Of a DNA stretch of 64,000 bases, positions 46,776-55,781 are shown piece after piece. Position numbers and translations under genes: made by a program. The DNA is from Bacteroidetes bacterium GWF2_35_48. Lineage in GTDB: Bacteria > Bacteroidota > Bacteroidia > Bacteroidales > GWF2-35-48. The notes beneath the pieces are model-generated. The model was not told the DNA's origin, made no database searches, and was given only the letters and a program-made list of their open reading frames with translations. The stretch is taken from positions 29,547 through 93,546 of the forward strand of contig MEOG01000005.1 in the NCBI GenBank assembly GCA_001769125.1, written 5' to 3'. How positions within the stretch are numbered: position 1 is the first letter of the stretch; each line of letters begins with the position of its first letter.

Positions 46776-49019
46776 ATGGAAGTAATTCAGGAAGATGAAC
46801 GTATTGAGATTGAACGCAGGTATGAAGAGATTTTCGATTACTGTGAGCATAGCCGAAGAGAAGAAAACCGGAAATTAGTAAGAAAAGCTTTTGATATTGC
46901 TTATGAAATGCACAAGGGTATGCGGAGAAAATCCGGCGAGCCCTATATTTACCACCCCATTGCTGTTGCACGAATTTGTGGAGAAGAAATAGGACTGGGA
47001 ACAAAATCAGTTATCTGTTCTCTACTGCATGATGTTGTTGAAGATACAGATTTCACACTCGAAAGTATTGAAAAAATATTTGGTCCTAAAATAACGCAAA
47101 TCATAGATGGGCTGACAAAAATTTCAGGAATATTTGATGAAAATTCTTCATTGCAGGCAGAGAACTTCCGTCGGATGCTGCTTACACTATCAGAAGACGT
47201 TCGAGTTATTCTTATCAAACTGGCAGACCGACTCCACAACATGCGTACACTGGGGTCAATGCCCGAACATAAACAATTAAAAATTGCAGCTGAAACCCTA
47301 TTCCTTTATGCACCTTTAGCGCACAGACTGGGGCTTTACGCCATTAAAACGGAACTCGAAGATTTAAGTTTTAAATATAAAGAACCTGTTGTTTATAATG
47401 AAATTTATAAAAAGCTTAAAGAAACCGAAGAAGAACGCGAAAAATATATTGATATTTTCTGCCAGCCTATTAAAGCAAAACTGAATGAATTAAATATAAA
47501 ATACACTATCAAAGGACGTGCAAAATCCATTTATTCTATATGGACAAAAATGCAGAAAAAAAATGTTCCGTTTGAAGAAGTGTATGATATTTTTGCTGTA
47601 AGAATTGTTTTTGAACCTTTTCAGGATTTGCCGGAAAAAAATCAATGCTGGTTTTTGTATGCTATTATTACAGATTACTACCAGCCAAATCCATCACGTT
47701 TACGCGATTGGGTAAGTACTCCCAAAGCAAACGGATATGAAGCACTGCACACTACAGTTATGGGTCAGCAGGGAAAATGGGTGGAAGTTCAGATTCGCTC
47801 TTCTCGTATGGATGAAATTGCTGAACGCGGATACGCTGCTCACTGGAAATATAAGGATTTAAGCACAGATGAAAGCCAGCTTGAATTATGGATTAAAAAT
47901 TTACGTGATATATTAGACACGCCTAACAGCAGTGCTATTGAATTTCTTGATAATTTCAAGATGAATCTTTTTTCCTCTGAAATATATTCTTTTACACCCA
48001 AAGGTTTGTTAAAGAGGCTTCCTCAAGGTGCTACTGCACTCGATTTTGCCTTCGATATTCACTCTGCCATCGGATATAAAGCTATTGGCGCAAAAATAAA
48101 TCATAGATTAGAACCGCTCAGCTATGTTTTAAGAAGCGGAGATCAGGTAGAGATACTAACATCAGACAAACAAACGCCACAAAGAGAATGGATAGATTTT
48201 GTGGTTACAGCTAATGCTAAAGCAAAATTGCAGGATGCTTTTAAAAGCGAAAAACGTGAAAGTATTAAGCTTGGACAAGCTATGCTGGAAGAAAAATTAA
48301 ATAAATTCAAATTACTTCCCAATACAGAACTTTTTCAAAAATTATTCAGCGCTTATGTTGTATCTACTAAAGATGAACTCTATGCCAAGATTGGAAATTA
48401 CATGATTTCACTTGATAATTTTGAAAATGTAATTAAAACAAAAAGAAAAAATAAAATTGTTACTATTTGGGATATTTCTCTTGGGAAAACAACCTCTTTG
48501 CTGGGAAGAGGAAAAGATAAACGCCGCATTGAGCTTGCTGAAATGAAAAAAGAAGGTAAAAAGAAAAATGCACTTTTGCTCAGCGAAAACCCTGATGCTC
48601 CAAACTATTCGCTTGGTAAATGCTGCAATCCGATTCCCGGAGATAAAGTTATGGGCTTTGTTGATTCCAATAAATCAATTGTGATTCACAAAACAACCTG
48701 TCAGACGGCGATTAAACTCATGTCAAGTTATGGCGACAGAATTCTTTCTGCTAAATGGACAGTACACAGAGTTCAATCTTTTTTAACACACATCAAAGTA
48801 AATGGAATTGATAGGATTGGTATTGTAAATGATATCACTCGTATTATTTCGGAAGAGTTGAGTGTAAATATGCGTTCTATTTATTTTGACTCTCTGAATG
48901 GTGTGTTTGAGGGAAATATTGACCTGTATGTTCACAACCTGAGCGATCTTGAGCATCTTATGAGTAAATTAAAAAAAATAAAAAGCGTGAACTCTGTTGT
49001 CAGAGTTGATAATGTGTAA
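46776..49019 (+). CDS. RelA/SpoT-family (p)ppGpp synthetase/hydrolase
   Basis: 747 residues from the ATG at 46776. Long Rel protein controlling the stringent response. Order: HD hydrolase domain with YIYHPIAVARICGEE and SLLHDVVEDTDFTLESI; synthetase domain with RAKSIYSIWTKM, YDIFAVRIVFE and GYEALHTTVMG; TGS domain (YSFTPKGLLKRLPQGATALDFAFDIHS); zinc-finger-like/RIS region with CCNPIPGDKVMGFV; and C-terminal ACT domain. The HDxxED catalytic set is intact, so hydrolase activity is expected as well as synthesis. First gene of a five-gene cluster. Confidence 0.96.
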   Translation: MEVIQEDERIEIERRYEEIFDYCEHSRREENRKLVRKAFDIAYEMHKGMRRKSGEPYIYHPIAVARICGEEIGLGTKSVICSLLHDVVEDTDFTLESIEKIFGPKITQIIDGLTKISGIFDENSSLQAENFRRMLLTLSEDVRVILIKLADRLHNMRTLGSMPEHKQLKIAAETLFLYAPLAHRLGLYAIKTELEDLSFKYKEPVVYNEIYKKLKETEEEREKYIDIFCQPIKAKLNELNIKYTIKGRAKSIYSIWTKMQKKNVPFEEVYDIFAVRIVFEPFQDLPEKNQCWFLYAIITDYYQPNPSRLRDWVSTPKANGYEALHTTVMGQQGKWVEVQIRSSRMDEIAERGYAAHWKYKDLSTDESQLELWIKNLRDILDTPNSSAIEFLDNFKMNLFSSEIYSFTPKGLLKRLPQGATALDFAFDIHSAIGYKAIGAKINHRLEPLSYVLRSGDQVEILTSDKQTPQREWIDFVVTANAKAKLQDAFKSEKRESIKLGQAMLEEKLNKFKLLPNTELFQKLFSAYVVSTKDELYAKIGNYMISLDNFENVIKTKRKNKIVTIWDISLGKTTSLLGRGKDKRRIELAEMKKEGKKKNALLLSENPDAPNYSLGKCCNPIPGDKVMGFVDSNKSIVIHKTTCQTAIKLMSSYGDRILSAKWTVHRVQSFLTHIKVNGIDRIGIVNDITRIISEELSVNMRSIYFDSLNGVFEGNIDLYVHNLSDLEHLMSKLKKIKSVNSVVRVDNV

Positions 49020-49046
49020 ATAAAAATCATTAAAATAAAAATATAT

Positions 49047-49922
49047 ATGATAAAATCAATGACCGGTTATGGAAAAGCATCCACTGATTTTTTCGGTAAA
49101 AAAATCACAGTTGAAGCAAAATCAATTAACTCAAAACAACTCGACCTGAATTTCAAAATGCCTTTTCTCTATAAAGAAAAAGAACTTGATTTAAGAAATG
49201 AGATTTCTCGCGTTTTAGATCGTGGAAAAATTGAAATGATTTTAACTATTGATGCAGGAGATAATATACGGGCTGCAACTATTAATAAAGAATTAGTGAA
49301 GCAATATTGCAAGCAACTTAAAGATATTGCTAATGAAATAGAACAAGTAAATTTTGAAACCATTTTTACTATAGCTACACGTTTGCCGGATGTTGTAAAA
49401 ACAGATGCGCCGGAATTAGATAAAGATGAATGGGAAAACGTTTTAACCGTATTTACAAAAGCAATAAAACAGCTTGATGAAACAAGAATCAAAGAAGGAA
49501 AAATTCTTGAACAGGATTTCATTCAGAGAATAAAATTAATAGAAAATTTTTTAAATGCAGTAAGTCCTTTTGAAGAAAAAAGAATAGAAAATATTCGTTC
49601 TCGTATCAATCAAAATCTTGAAGATGCTGTAGGTAAAGATAAAATAGATATGAACCGATTTGAACAGGAGCTTATATATTATTTGGAAAAAATTGATATC
49701 ACGGAAGAAAAAGTTCGTCTTGCTAATCATCTGAATTATTTTATCGAAACATTAAACAAAGAAGATTTACCGGGAAAAAAATTATCATTCATTACCCAGG
49801 AAATAGGTCGTGAAATTAATACTCTGGGGTCAAAAGCAAATGATGTGGACATACAAAAACTTGTTATCCGCATGAAAGATGAGCTTGAAAAAATTAAAGA
49901 ACAACTTATGAATGTTTTATAG
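49047..49922 (+). CDS. YicC-family endoribonuclease-like protein
   Basis: 291 residues. N-terminal MIKSMTGYGKAST and EAKSINSKQLDLNFKMP, and C-terminal LSFITQEIGREINTLGSKANDVDIQKLVIRMKDELEKIKEQLMNV, are the defining motifs of YicC (YicC N-domain plus DUF1772-like end), an RNase linked to stationary-phase survival. It starts 27 nt after rel and its stop is 2 nt from the next gene. Confidence 0.94.
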   Translation: MIKSMTGYGKASTDFFGKKITVEAKSINSKQLDLNFKMPFLYKEKELDLRNEISRVLDRGKIEMILTIDAGDNIRAATINKELVKQYCKQLKDIANEIEQVNFETIFTIATRLPDVVKTDAPELDKDEWENVLTVFTKAIKQLDETRIKEGKILEQDFIQRIKLIENFLNAVSPFEEKRIENIRSRINQNLEDAVGKDKIDMNRFEQELIYYLEKIDITEEKVRLANHLNYFIETLNKEDLPGKKLSFITQEIGREINTLGSKANDVDIQKLVIRMKDELEKIKEQLMNVL

Positions 49923-49924
49923 AA

Positions 49925-50470
49925 ATGAAAATCTATACTAAAAAAGGAGATAAAGGAACGACATCCCTTGTAGGTGGTAAAAGGGTTTCAAAAACACATC
50001 CCCGGCTGGAAGCGTATGGCACTGTTGATGAACTTATATGTTACATTGGTCTTTTACGTGATCAGAAAATTTCTGTTATACTCAAAACAAAACTACTGCA
50101 AATTCAATCCGACCTTATGATTATTGCAGCATTACTTGCCTGTGAAGATTGCGAAGCATTTAATAAATTATCAAAAATCAGTAACAGCCAAATTAAATTC
50201 CTCGAAGAAGAGATCGATAAAATGGAAGAAAAACTTACACCGTTAACATCTTTTATTTTACCCGGAGGAAATGAAGCAGTATCCGTTTGTCATATTGCAA
50301 GAACCTTATGCAGAAGGGCAGAACGAAGAGCTTTGGAAATTAAAATGAATGAAAAAGAAAATGACCTTGTATTGATGTACCTGAATCGCTTGTCTGATTA
50401 CCTTTTTGTTTTAGCAAGAATCATTTCTAAAGAAACAAAATCAATTGAAACACTCTGGATAAAAAAATAA
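49925..50470 (+). CDS. PduO-type cob(I)alamin adenosyltransferase
   Basis: 181 residues. Transfers the adenosyl group of ATP to cob(I)alamin to make coenzyme B12. The N-terminal [25 protein letters not shown] loop and the late [28 protein letters not shown] motif are typical of the PduO family. No other cobalamin genes are nearby; in Bacteroidota these enzymes usually serve B12 salvage. Confidence 0.95.
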   Translation: MKIYTKKGDKGTTSLVGGKRVSKTHPRLEAYGTVDELICYIGLLRDQKISVILKTKLLQIQSDLMIIAALLACEDCEAFNKLSKISNSQIKFLEEEIDKMEEKLTPLTSFILPGGNEAVSVCHIARTLCRRAERRALEIKMNEKENDLVLMYLNRLSDYLFVLARIISKETKSIETLWIKK

Positions 50471-50474
50471 AAGT

Positions 50475-51554
50475 ATGGCAGGAAATTCTTTCGGAAAAAT
50501 ATTCAAACTTACTTCATTTGGTGAATCGCATGGTACTGCAGTCGGAGGAATTATAGATGGCTGCCCATCCGGTATAAAAATAAATATAGATGCAATTCAG
50601 AAAGAACTTAACCGGAGAAAACCCGGGCAATCAAAAATATCTACATCAAGAAATGAAAACGACAATATTGAATTTCTATCAGGTATATTCAATAATGTAA
50701 CACTCGGCACTCCTATTGCATTTGCGATATTTAACAAAGATCAAAATTCAAAAGATTATAATCAGTTAAAATCAATATATCGCCCTTCACATGCTGATTT
50801 CACATATCAGGAAAAATTCGGAATCAGAGATCACAGGGGTGGTGGCAGAGCTTCTGCCAGAGAAACTCTTTCTCGTGTTGTAGCAGGTGCTATAGCAAAA
50901 CAAATTCTTGAGAAATATAAAATATCAATTTCTGCTTATGTTTCACAAGTCGGGAATGTAAAACTTAAAAAAAACTATCTGCAATATGATTTAACAAAAA
51001 CTGAGACAAACATAGTTCGTTGCCCCGATGAAAATGCTGCAAAAAAAATGATTCGCCTTATTGAGCAAACCCAAAAAAATGGAGATTCTTTAGGCGGTGC
51101 TATTACTTGTATTGCGAAAAATGTTCCTGCCGGGATTGGCGAACCTGTTTTTGATAAACTTCATGCAGAAATAGGAAAAGCTGTACTCAGTATTCCAGCA
51201 TGTAAAGGCTTTGAAATAGGTTCCGGATTTGATGCCGCTTCAATGTACGGATCTCAACACAATGATATTTTTCAAATCAATAAAAATAAAATTACCACAA
51301 AAACAAATTTTTCAGGAGGCATACAGGGAGGTATTTCAAATGGGCAGGACATTTATTTCAGAGCTGCATTTAAACCCGTTGCAACAATAATGTCAGCGCA
51401 GGAATCTATCAATACAGAAAATCAAAATATTATTTTCAAAGCAGAAGGAAGACACGATTCTTGTGTTGTGCCAAGAGCTGTCCCTATTGTGGAAGCCATG
51501 ACCGCTATTGTATTACTGGATCAGTTGCTACTTCAGAAAATATCACAACATTAA
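50475..51554 (+). CDS. aroC: Chorismate synthase
   Basis: 359 residues. Converts EPSP to chorismate at the end of the shikimate pathway using reduced FMN. Signatures are [47 protein letters not shown] and [16 protein letters not shown], all standard for AroC, including the H/R residues that bind EPSP and FMN. It begins 4 nt after the adenosyltransferase. Confidence 0.98.
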   Translation: MAGNSFGKIFKLTSFGESHGTAVGGIIDGCPSGIKINIDAIQKELNRRKPGQSKISTSRNENDNIEFLSGIFNNVTLGTPIAFAIFNKDQNSKDYNQLKSIYRPSHADFTYQEKFGIRDHRGGGRASARETLSRVVAGAIAKQILEKYKISISAYVSQVGNVKLKKNYLQYDLTKTETNIVRCPDENAAKKMIRLIEQTQKNGDSLGGAITCIAKNVPAGIGEPVFDKLHAEIGKAVLSIPACKGFEIGSGFDAASMYGSQHNDIFQINKNKITTKTNFSGGIQGGISNGQDIYFRAAFKPVATIMSAQESINTENQNIIFKAEGRHDSCVVPRAVPIVEAMTAIVLLDQLLLQKISQH

Positions 51555-51586
51555 GAATCCCTTATTTATTGAATAATTTCAAACAA

Positions 51587-52165
51587 ATGGAAAATAAAAG
51601 AATCTGTGTTTTCTGCTCATCAAGCGATGCTTTAAAAAAATCTTTTTACGATGTAGCAAATGAACTTGGTAAAATAATGGGTAGTAAAAAATATACCTTA
51701 GTACACGGTGGAGGGCAAATAGGTTTAATGGGTGCTATAGGAAAATCTGTAAAGGAAAACGGAGGGAAAGTGATTGGAATTATTCCTGAAAAATTAAATA
51801 AAAAAGGAATCGTTTCTGAATACGATGATGAAATGATTGTTACAAAAGATATGGGAGCAAGAAAAGCAAAGATGTGTGAATTGGCAGAAGCCTTTATCGC
51901 GTTACCCGGTGGGTTTGGGACATTGGAAGAAATTCTTGAAGTTATAACGCTGAAACAATTGAAATATCATACAAAGCCTATTGTTTTTCTTAATGCTGAA
52001 AATTTTTACGAACATCTTTTTACTCAGTTTGAAATACTGTATAATGAAAAATTTGCAAAAGAAGATTACAGAAAATTATATGCAATAGTTTCAACTCCGG
52101 AAGAAGCTCTACAATACATAGAAGAATATAACTATGAAACAATACAAGACAAATGGTTCTTGTAA
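51587..52165 (+). CDS. LOG-family (TIGR00730) nucleotide hydrolase-like protein
   Basis: 192 residues from the ATG at 51587; a longer open frame upstream overlaps aroC and is not used. The Rossmann-like lysine decarboxylase-type fold has MENKRICVFCSSSDAL, LVHGGGQIGLMGAIG and the PGGFGTLEEILE catalytic motif of LOG cytokinin-activating and nucleotide 5'-monophosphate phosphoribohydrolases. Likely a nucleotide-salvage hydrolase; the substrate is not proven. Confidence 0.92.
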   Translation: MENKRICVFCSSSDALKKSFYDVANELGKIMGSKKYTLVHGGGQIGLMGAIGKSVKENGGKVIGIIPEKLNKKGIVSEYDDEMIVTKDMGARKAKMCELAEAFIALPGGFGTLEEILEVITLKQLKYHTKPIVFLNAENFYEHLFTQFEILYNEKFAKEDYRKLYAIVSTPEEALQYIEEYNYETIQDKWFL

Positions 52166-52190
52166 ACTTTAGAAAGGAAGAAAGAAAAAA

Positions 52191-52778
52191 TTATTCCTTG
52201 ACAGCAGTTTTCCCTGAAATTTCTACTTGCAGGATGAAAAAATAATACTCTGAATCCAATTCTATAAACTGGTAATTAAGACGTTTTCCTGTTTTTCTTG
52301 CAATATCTATCAAACCAAGTCCGGCACCCCCTTTTGAGGATAATTGCCCCTCTTTGATTTGCTTCAGGTACATTTGTTTTAATTCATCGTGTGTGGCACT
52401 ATTTACTTGTTTTATTGCTGATTCCAGTAAATCACGTCTCTCTTTGGATACTTTATTTGAAGTAATTATGTAGTATGTATCTTCAATGCGACCAACAATA
52501 AATAATCCATTACCGCTTTGATCTTTGCTTGGATCTTCAGATTTTAATTCATCAGAGTGTTTGTTGAGATTTTGGAGGACTTCAACCATTACATGAAATA
52601 CTCTTTTTTTCACAGACTTTTCATCGCCCTGTTTAGAAAGATTGTTTTCAGTCATCGCTGTAAACATCCCTGTGATTTCCGCGCTGAACTCGCCCAGATA
52701 CACCATGGAAAAGCCATTATGAACCATTTCATCGTAAATGGTGGAAACGGACTTCAGAAATTTAAAGTTTAGATTCAT
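52191..52778 (-). CDS. SiaB-like/DUF6272 ATPase-fold protein
   Basis: 195 residues. The alternating helix/strand pattern with an internal HVMVEVLQNLNKHSDE N-box-like helix and GGAGLGLIDIARKTGKRL G-box resembles the HATPase fold of SiaB/anti-sigma-factor kinases that regulate surface attachment. The Asn-containing helix and the glycine loop are both present, so nucleotide binding is plausible. No partner SiaA/C-like genes are adjacent. A -7-like box TAATTTTG is at 52832-52825. Confidence 0.78.
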   Translation of the reverse strand: MNLNFKFLKSVSTIYDEMVHNGFSMVYLGEFSAEITGMFTAMTENNLSKQGDEKSVKKRVFHVMVEVLQNLNKHSDELKSEDPSKDQSGNGLFIVGRIEDTYYIITSNKVSKERRDLLESAIKQVNSATHDELKQMYLKQIKEGQLSSKGGAGLGLIDIARKTGKRLNYQFIELDSEYYFFILQVEISGKTAVKE

Positions 52779-52864
52779 ATGGTTTTGAAAATAAAATGCA
52801 ATTTACACATTTATTTTATTTCTGCAAAATTAATAAAAAATTAATTCATAGGTATTATTACGCA

Positions 52865-54256
52865 TTAAATATGAATTACTTCCCCATAAGCGGCAGCAGC
52901 AGACTCCATAATCGCCTCAGAGATAGTAGGATGCGGATGAATTATTTTTATTAATTCATGACCATTTATTTTCGTTTCACGAGCTAAAACCAATTCTGCT
53001 ATCATTTCTGTTACATTATACCCTATAAGATGGGCACCTAAAAGCTCATTTGTTTTGGCATCAAATATCAATTTTACAAAACCATCTTTTTCTCCAGCAG
53101 CACTTGCTTTTCCAGAGGCGGTAAAAGGAAATTTTCCGATTTTTAACTCAAACCCTGCTTCTCTGGTTTGTTTTTCTGTCATGCCAACAGACGAAACTTC
53201 GGGGTTTGTATAAATACATGAGGGTATATTTGAATAATTCAAGGGTTTGGGATTTTTTCCTGCAATAGCCTCAACACAAACTATTCCTTCTGCAGAAGCA
53301 ACATGAGCGAGTGCAGGTCCGTGAACAATATCTCCGATTGCATAAATTCCCTGAATATTCGTTTTATAAACCGAATCAACCAAAATCTTTCCTTTTTCTG
53401 TCTGAACTCCGACCTCCTCAAGACCTACACCTTCAATATTTGTACTGACTCCCACTGCGGAAAAAACCACATCAGCTTCCAGGTATTCCTCTCCTTTTTT
53501 AGTTTTAATTTTAGCTTTACATAATTCTCCAGCAAGCTCCACAGATTCAACTGTTGCTTCCGTAAGAACCGTCATTCCTGCTTTTTTAAAAGAGCGGGCT
53601 AATTGCTTTGAAACTTCTTCGTCTTCAAGGGGTACAATGTTAGGCATGTATTCAACTAATGTAACTTTTGTTCCAATTGTCTGATAAAAAAATGCCAGCT
53701 CACTACCTATTGCACCTGAACCAACCACAATCATACTTTTGGGTTGTTCCGGCAAAGTTAAAGCTTCGCGGTATCCAATTACTTTTTTTCCATCCTGTTT
53801 CAAACCGGGCAATTCTTTCGACCTCGCTCCTGTTGCCAGAATAATATGCGGTGCAGATATATTTATAACAGAACCATCTGTGGCGGCAACTTCCACTGTA
53901 CCGGAATCAACAAGTTTTCCCCTTCCCTGTATTATTTCAATTTTATTTTTTTTGAAAAGATATTGAATCCCCTTACTCATATTTGCAGCAACATTCCGAC
54001 TCCTTTCAATTATTTTCTGAAAATCCGGTCTAATCGCTCCTTCAACACTAATACCATATTCAATTGAATGAACCATATTATTATATACCTGAGCACTTTT
54101 TAGTAATGATTTTGTAGGGATACAGCCCCAATTCAAACAAATACCTCCCGGTTCTGCTTTTTCAACAACACCCACTTTAAGACCAAGCTGCGACGCTCTG
54201 ATTGCAGCAACATAGCCTCCCGGGCCACTTCCAATAATTATTATATCAAAATTCAT
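52865..54256 (-). CDS. lpdA: Dihydrolipoyl dehydrogenase (E3)
   Basis: 463 residues from the ATG at 54256; upstream codons in the same frame are translated repeat DNA (RITNYDLRI) and are excluded. FAD/NAD-dependent disulfide oxidoreductase of 2-oxoacid dehydrogenase or glycine cleavage complexes. It has the FAD site DIIIIGSGPGGYVAA, redox-active Cys pair GGICLNWGCIPTKSLL, NAD site MIVVGSGAIGSELAFFYQ and catalytic C-terminal HPHPTISE. Identity is certain to family; the partner complex is not in the window. Confidence 0.96.
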   Translation of the reverse strand: MNFDIIIIGSGPGGYVAAIRASQLGLKVGVVEKAEPGGICLNWGCIPTKSLLKSAQVYNNMVHSIEYGISVEGAIRPDFQKIIERSRNVAANMSKGIQYLFKKNKIEIIQGRGKLVDSGTVEVAATDGSVINISAPHIILATGARSKELPGLKQDGKKVIGYREALTLPEQPKSMIVVGSGAIGSELAFFYQTIGTKVTLVEYMPNIVPLEDEEVSKQLARSFKKAGMTVLTEATVESVELAGELCKAKIKTKKGEEYLEADVVFSAVGVSTNIEGVGLEEVGVQTEKGKILVDSVYKTNIQGIYAIGDIVHGPALAHVASAEGIVCVEAIAGKNPKPLNYSNIPSCIYTNPEVSSVGMTEKQTREAGFELKIGKFPFTASGKASAAGEKDGFVKLIFDAKTNELLGAHLIGYNVTEMIAELVLARETKINGHELIKIIHPHPTISEAIMESAAAAYGEVIHI

Positions 54257-54275
54257 AAAACCATTTTTTGGAAAA

Positions 54276-54283
54276 CAAAAATA
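54276..54283 (-). promoter_or_regulatory. -7 box of lpdA
   Basis: TATTTTTG on the reverse strand, 20 nt upstream of the preferred lpdA ATG; a TAnnTTTG match. It supports the short start. Confidence 0.45.
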
Positions 54284-54368
54284 TATTTTTTTATCAAATA
54301 TCTTAATTTTTCCTGTTCTTTGTCTGAAATTTGTAATCGGTGGCTTAGAAACAGCACCAATTCTTAAA

Positions 54369-54397
54369 TCGTAATTCGTAATTCGTAATTCGTAATT
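54369..54397. repeat. Period-7 GTAATTC tandem repeat
   Basis: Four to five copies of GTAATTC. It lies between the Crp/Fnr-type stop and the lpdA promoter and yields the RITNY-type peptide if translated. Confidence 0.75.
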
Positions 54398-54401
54398 AAA
54401 T

Positions 54402-55082
54402 CTACCCTTTCTCACTAATCTGCCTCAATAACTTTTCATTTAATATCGTTATTTTTTTTCCGTCTAACTGAATTATTTTTTCATTATGAAACTCTGTTAA
54501 AGTTCTGCTGGCGCTTTCTCTTGTTGTTCCTGCAATGTCTCCCAAATCCTGCCGCGAAAATGGGAGTGTGAACATATCATTTTCGTAAATCTCATTTGCA
54601 AAATATAATATACATTCTGCAATTCTTCCTGTTGTTTGTTTTTGGGCATGATTAAGACAAGTTTGAAAATTCCTTAACTCATTTTTACTCATATCCAAAA
54701 TAATCTGATAGGCAAAATCTCCATTTTCATAAATAAATTTCTTAAAAACAGCCAGGTCTAAAAAACATACAATGGTATCTGCAAGTGCCGTTGCTGAAAA
54801 CTGATTAATTTTCTCACTAAAATTACTGGGAAGACAAATGTAGGCGGGTGCTTTGATAATCTTTAATATTCTCTCTTTTTCAAAGTCGGTTTTATGTATC
54901 TTTACCAAGCCCGATTTAATATATGTAACATTTGTAGAAAGGGCATTTTGTTTAATTATTATTTCCCCTGCTTTAAAAGAAACCTCTGCATGTCCCTTTT
55001 CTAAAACATCAAGCTGATCATTGCTTAGTTTCTTTGCTGCATTGGATTTCAGTTTGCAAAGTCTGCATGTGTGATTTTCCAT
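54402..55082 (-). CDS. Crp/Fnr-family transcription regulator
   Basis: 226 residues. N-terminal cyclic-nucleotide-binding-type beta-roll (HAEVSFKAGEIIIKQNALSTNVTYIKSGLVKIH), long dimer helix, and a C-terminal winged helix-turn-helix (FSRQDLGDIAGTTRESASRTLTEFHNEKIIQL). Two Cys near the N-terminus (C6, C9: CRLCKLKS) precede the roll; this differs from the four-Cys FNR cluster, so oxygen sensing is not proven. It is divergent from the dsrE/tusA/Hdr cluster and is a natural candidate for its regulator. Confidence 0.92.
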   Translation of the reverse strand: MENHTCRLCKLKSNAAKKLSNDQLDVLEKGHAEVSFKAGEIIIKQNALSTNVTYIKSGLVKIHKTDFEKERILKIIKAPAYICLPSNFSEKINQFSATALADTIVCFLDLAVFKKFIYENGDFAYQIILDMSKNELRNFQTCLNHAQKQTTGRIAECILYFANEIYENDMFTLPFSRQDLGDIAGTTRESASRTLTEFHNEKIIQLDGKKITILNEKLLRQISEKG

Positions 55083-55149
55083 AATTGAATAATTTATTTT
55101 TGTTATCTCTTTAACTCTAATTTATTAAATGGTGTAGGAAATCTTATAT

Positions 55150-55292
55150 AGTGCTTGCAAGAAAAGTCCACTTTCTGCGTTACTCTCGCCTGAAAAGTGC
55201 TCATTTACATCAGTAAACTCCGCTTTTTCAGGCTTCGAAAGCCTTGAAATTGAACTTTTCTTATCAATCACTAGAGTTTTCTTGCTGACACT
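55150..55292. mobile_element. MITE-like structured element, family 1 copy B
   Basis: 143 bp with 4-bp duplication ATAT on each side (55146-55149, 55293-55296). Its right terminal sequence is the complement of AGTGTCAGCAAGAAAAC, identical to copy A. The core is 123 bp (55150-55272). Inner arms GCCTGAAAAG and CTTTTTCAGGC differ from copy A but still pair, around the same CATTTAC...GTAAACTCC apex. Family 2 copy 2 begins 5 bp later. Confidence 0.8.
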
Positions 55293-55297
55293 ATATA

Positions 55298-55632
55298 CTG
55301 AACTTTCTCATAAATTAATTCGCAAAAAAATGAGATTAGCAGCCATTTTTAATAGAATAATATAATATTTTTTATTTTTCTGTTTTCATGAAAAATTAGG
55401 GCTGAAATCAAAATAATACTATTTAAACAACGCAGCTATCGCTGCTACAAATGTTATCGCAGCTCTGCTGCTATATTTGAAATGCAGCGGCAGAGTCGCG
55501 AAATATTTGTAAAACATAAAAGACATAGAAAAATTAAGGTGCAGAGCACCGTAATATCCTTTTGCATAGATTATTGTTAACAATAGTTTCAAATTACAAA
55601 AATAAATAGTTCTTATTCAGGCGAAAGTTCAG
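55298..55632. mobile_element. MITE-like element, family 2 copy 2
   Basis: About 335 bp with inverted ends CTGAACTTTC...GAAAGTTCAG, related to the element at 35193 (left ~30 nt nearly identical; GGTGCAGAGCACCGTAATAT shared internally near 55541). Further small palindromes such as GCAGCTATCGCTGC fill the interior. The flanks are TA-rich so the target duplication is not decisive. Together with copy B and the site at 55666 it accounts for most of the 55083-55781 gap. Confidence 0.65.
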
Positions 55633-55659
55633 TTATATATATTTAATGATACAAAAATA

Positions 55660-55730
55660 AAAAAATGTGCGGAATATCACATTTTTTATTATGGTGTTTA
55701 ACACCTGTTTTTAAAATTCATGTTATAATA
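55660..55730 (+). promoter_or_regulatory. CRP/FNR-type palindrome and possible promoter of the dsrE-hdr cluster
   Basis: TGTGCGGAATATCACA (55666-55681) fits the Crp-type consensus TGTGA-N6-TCACA with one mismatch. Its extended arms AAAAAATGTG/CACATTTTTT could also form a terminator-like hairpin. A second palindrome, GGTGTTTAACACC, lies at 55693-55705, and TATAAT at 55724-55729. No exact TAnnTTTG box was found. Position between a divergent Crp/Fnr gene and dsrE suggests regulation; terminator function is the alternative. Confidence 0.45.
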
Positions 55731-55781
55731 CTCCGTTTCTTTGCATAAAAGATAATCATTATAATCTAAAAATTTAAAACT

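Noticed and set aside
51461..51586. Extended N-terminus for the LOG-family gene
   Set aside because: It overlaps the end of aroC out of frame and has no family similarity; the ATG at 51587 begins the conserved domain.
54257..54415. Extended N-terminus for dihydrolipoyl dehydrogenase
   Set aside because: The extra residues are translated GTAATTC repeats and the promoter box; the FAD motif starts right after the ATG at 54256.
55500..55600. Possible CRISPR-like spacing of GC palindromes inside family 2 copy 2
   Set aside because: The palindromes are few, irregularly spaced and of different sequence; there are no spacers of constant length and no cas genes.
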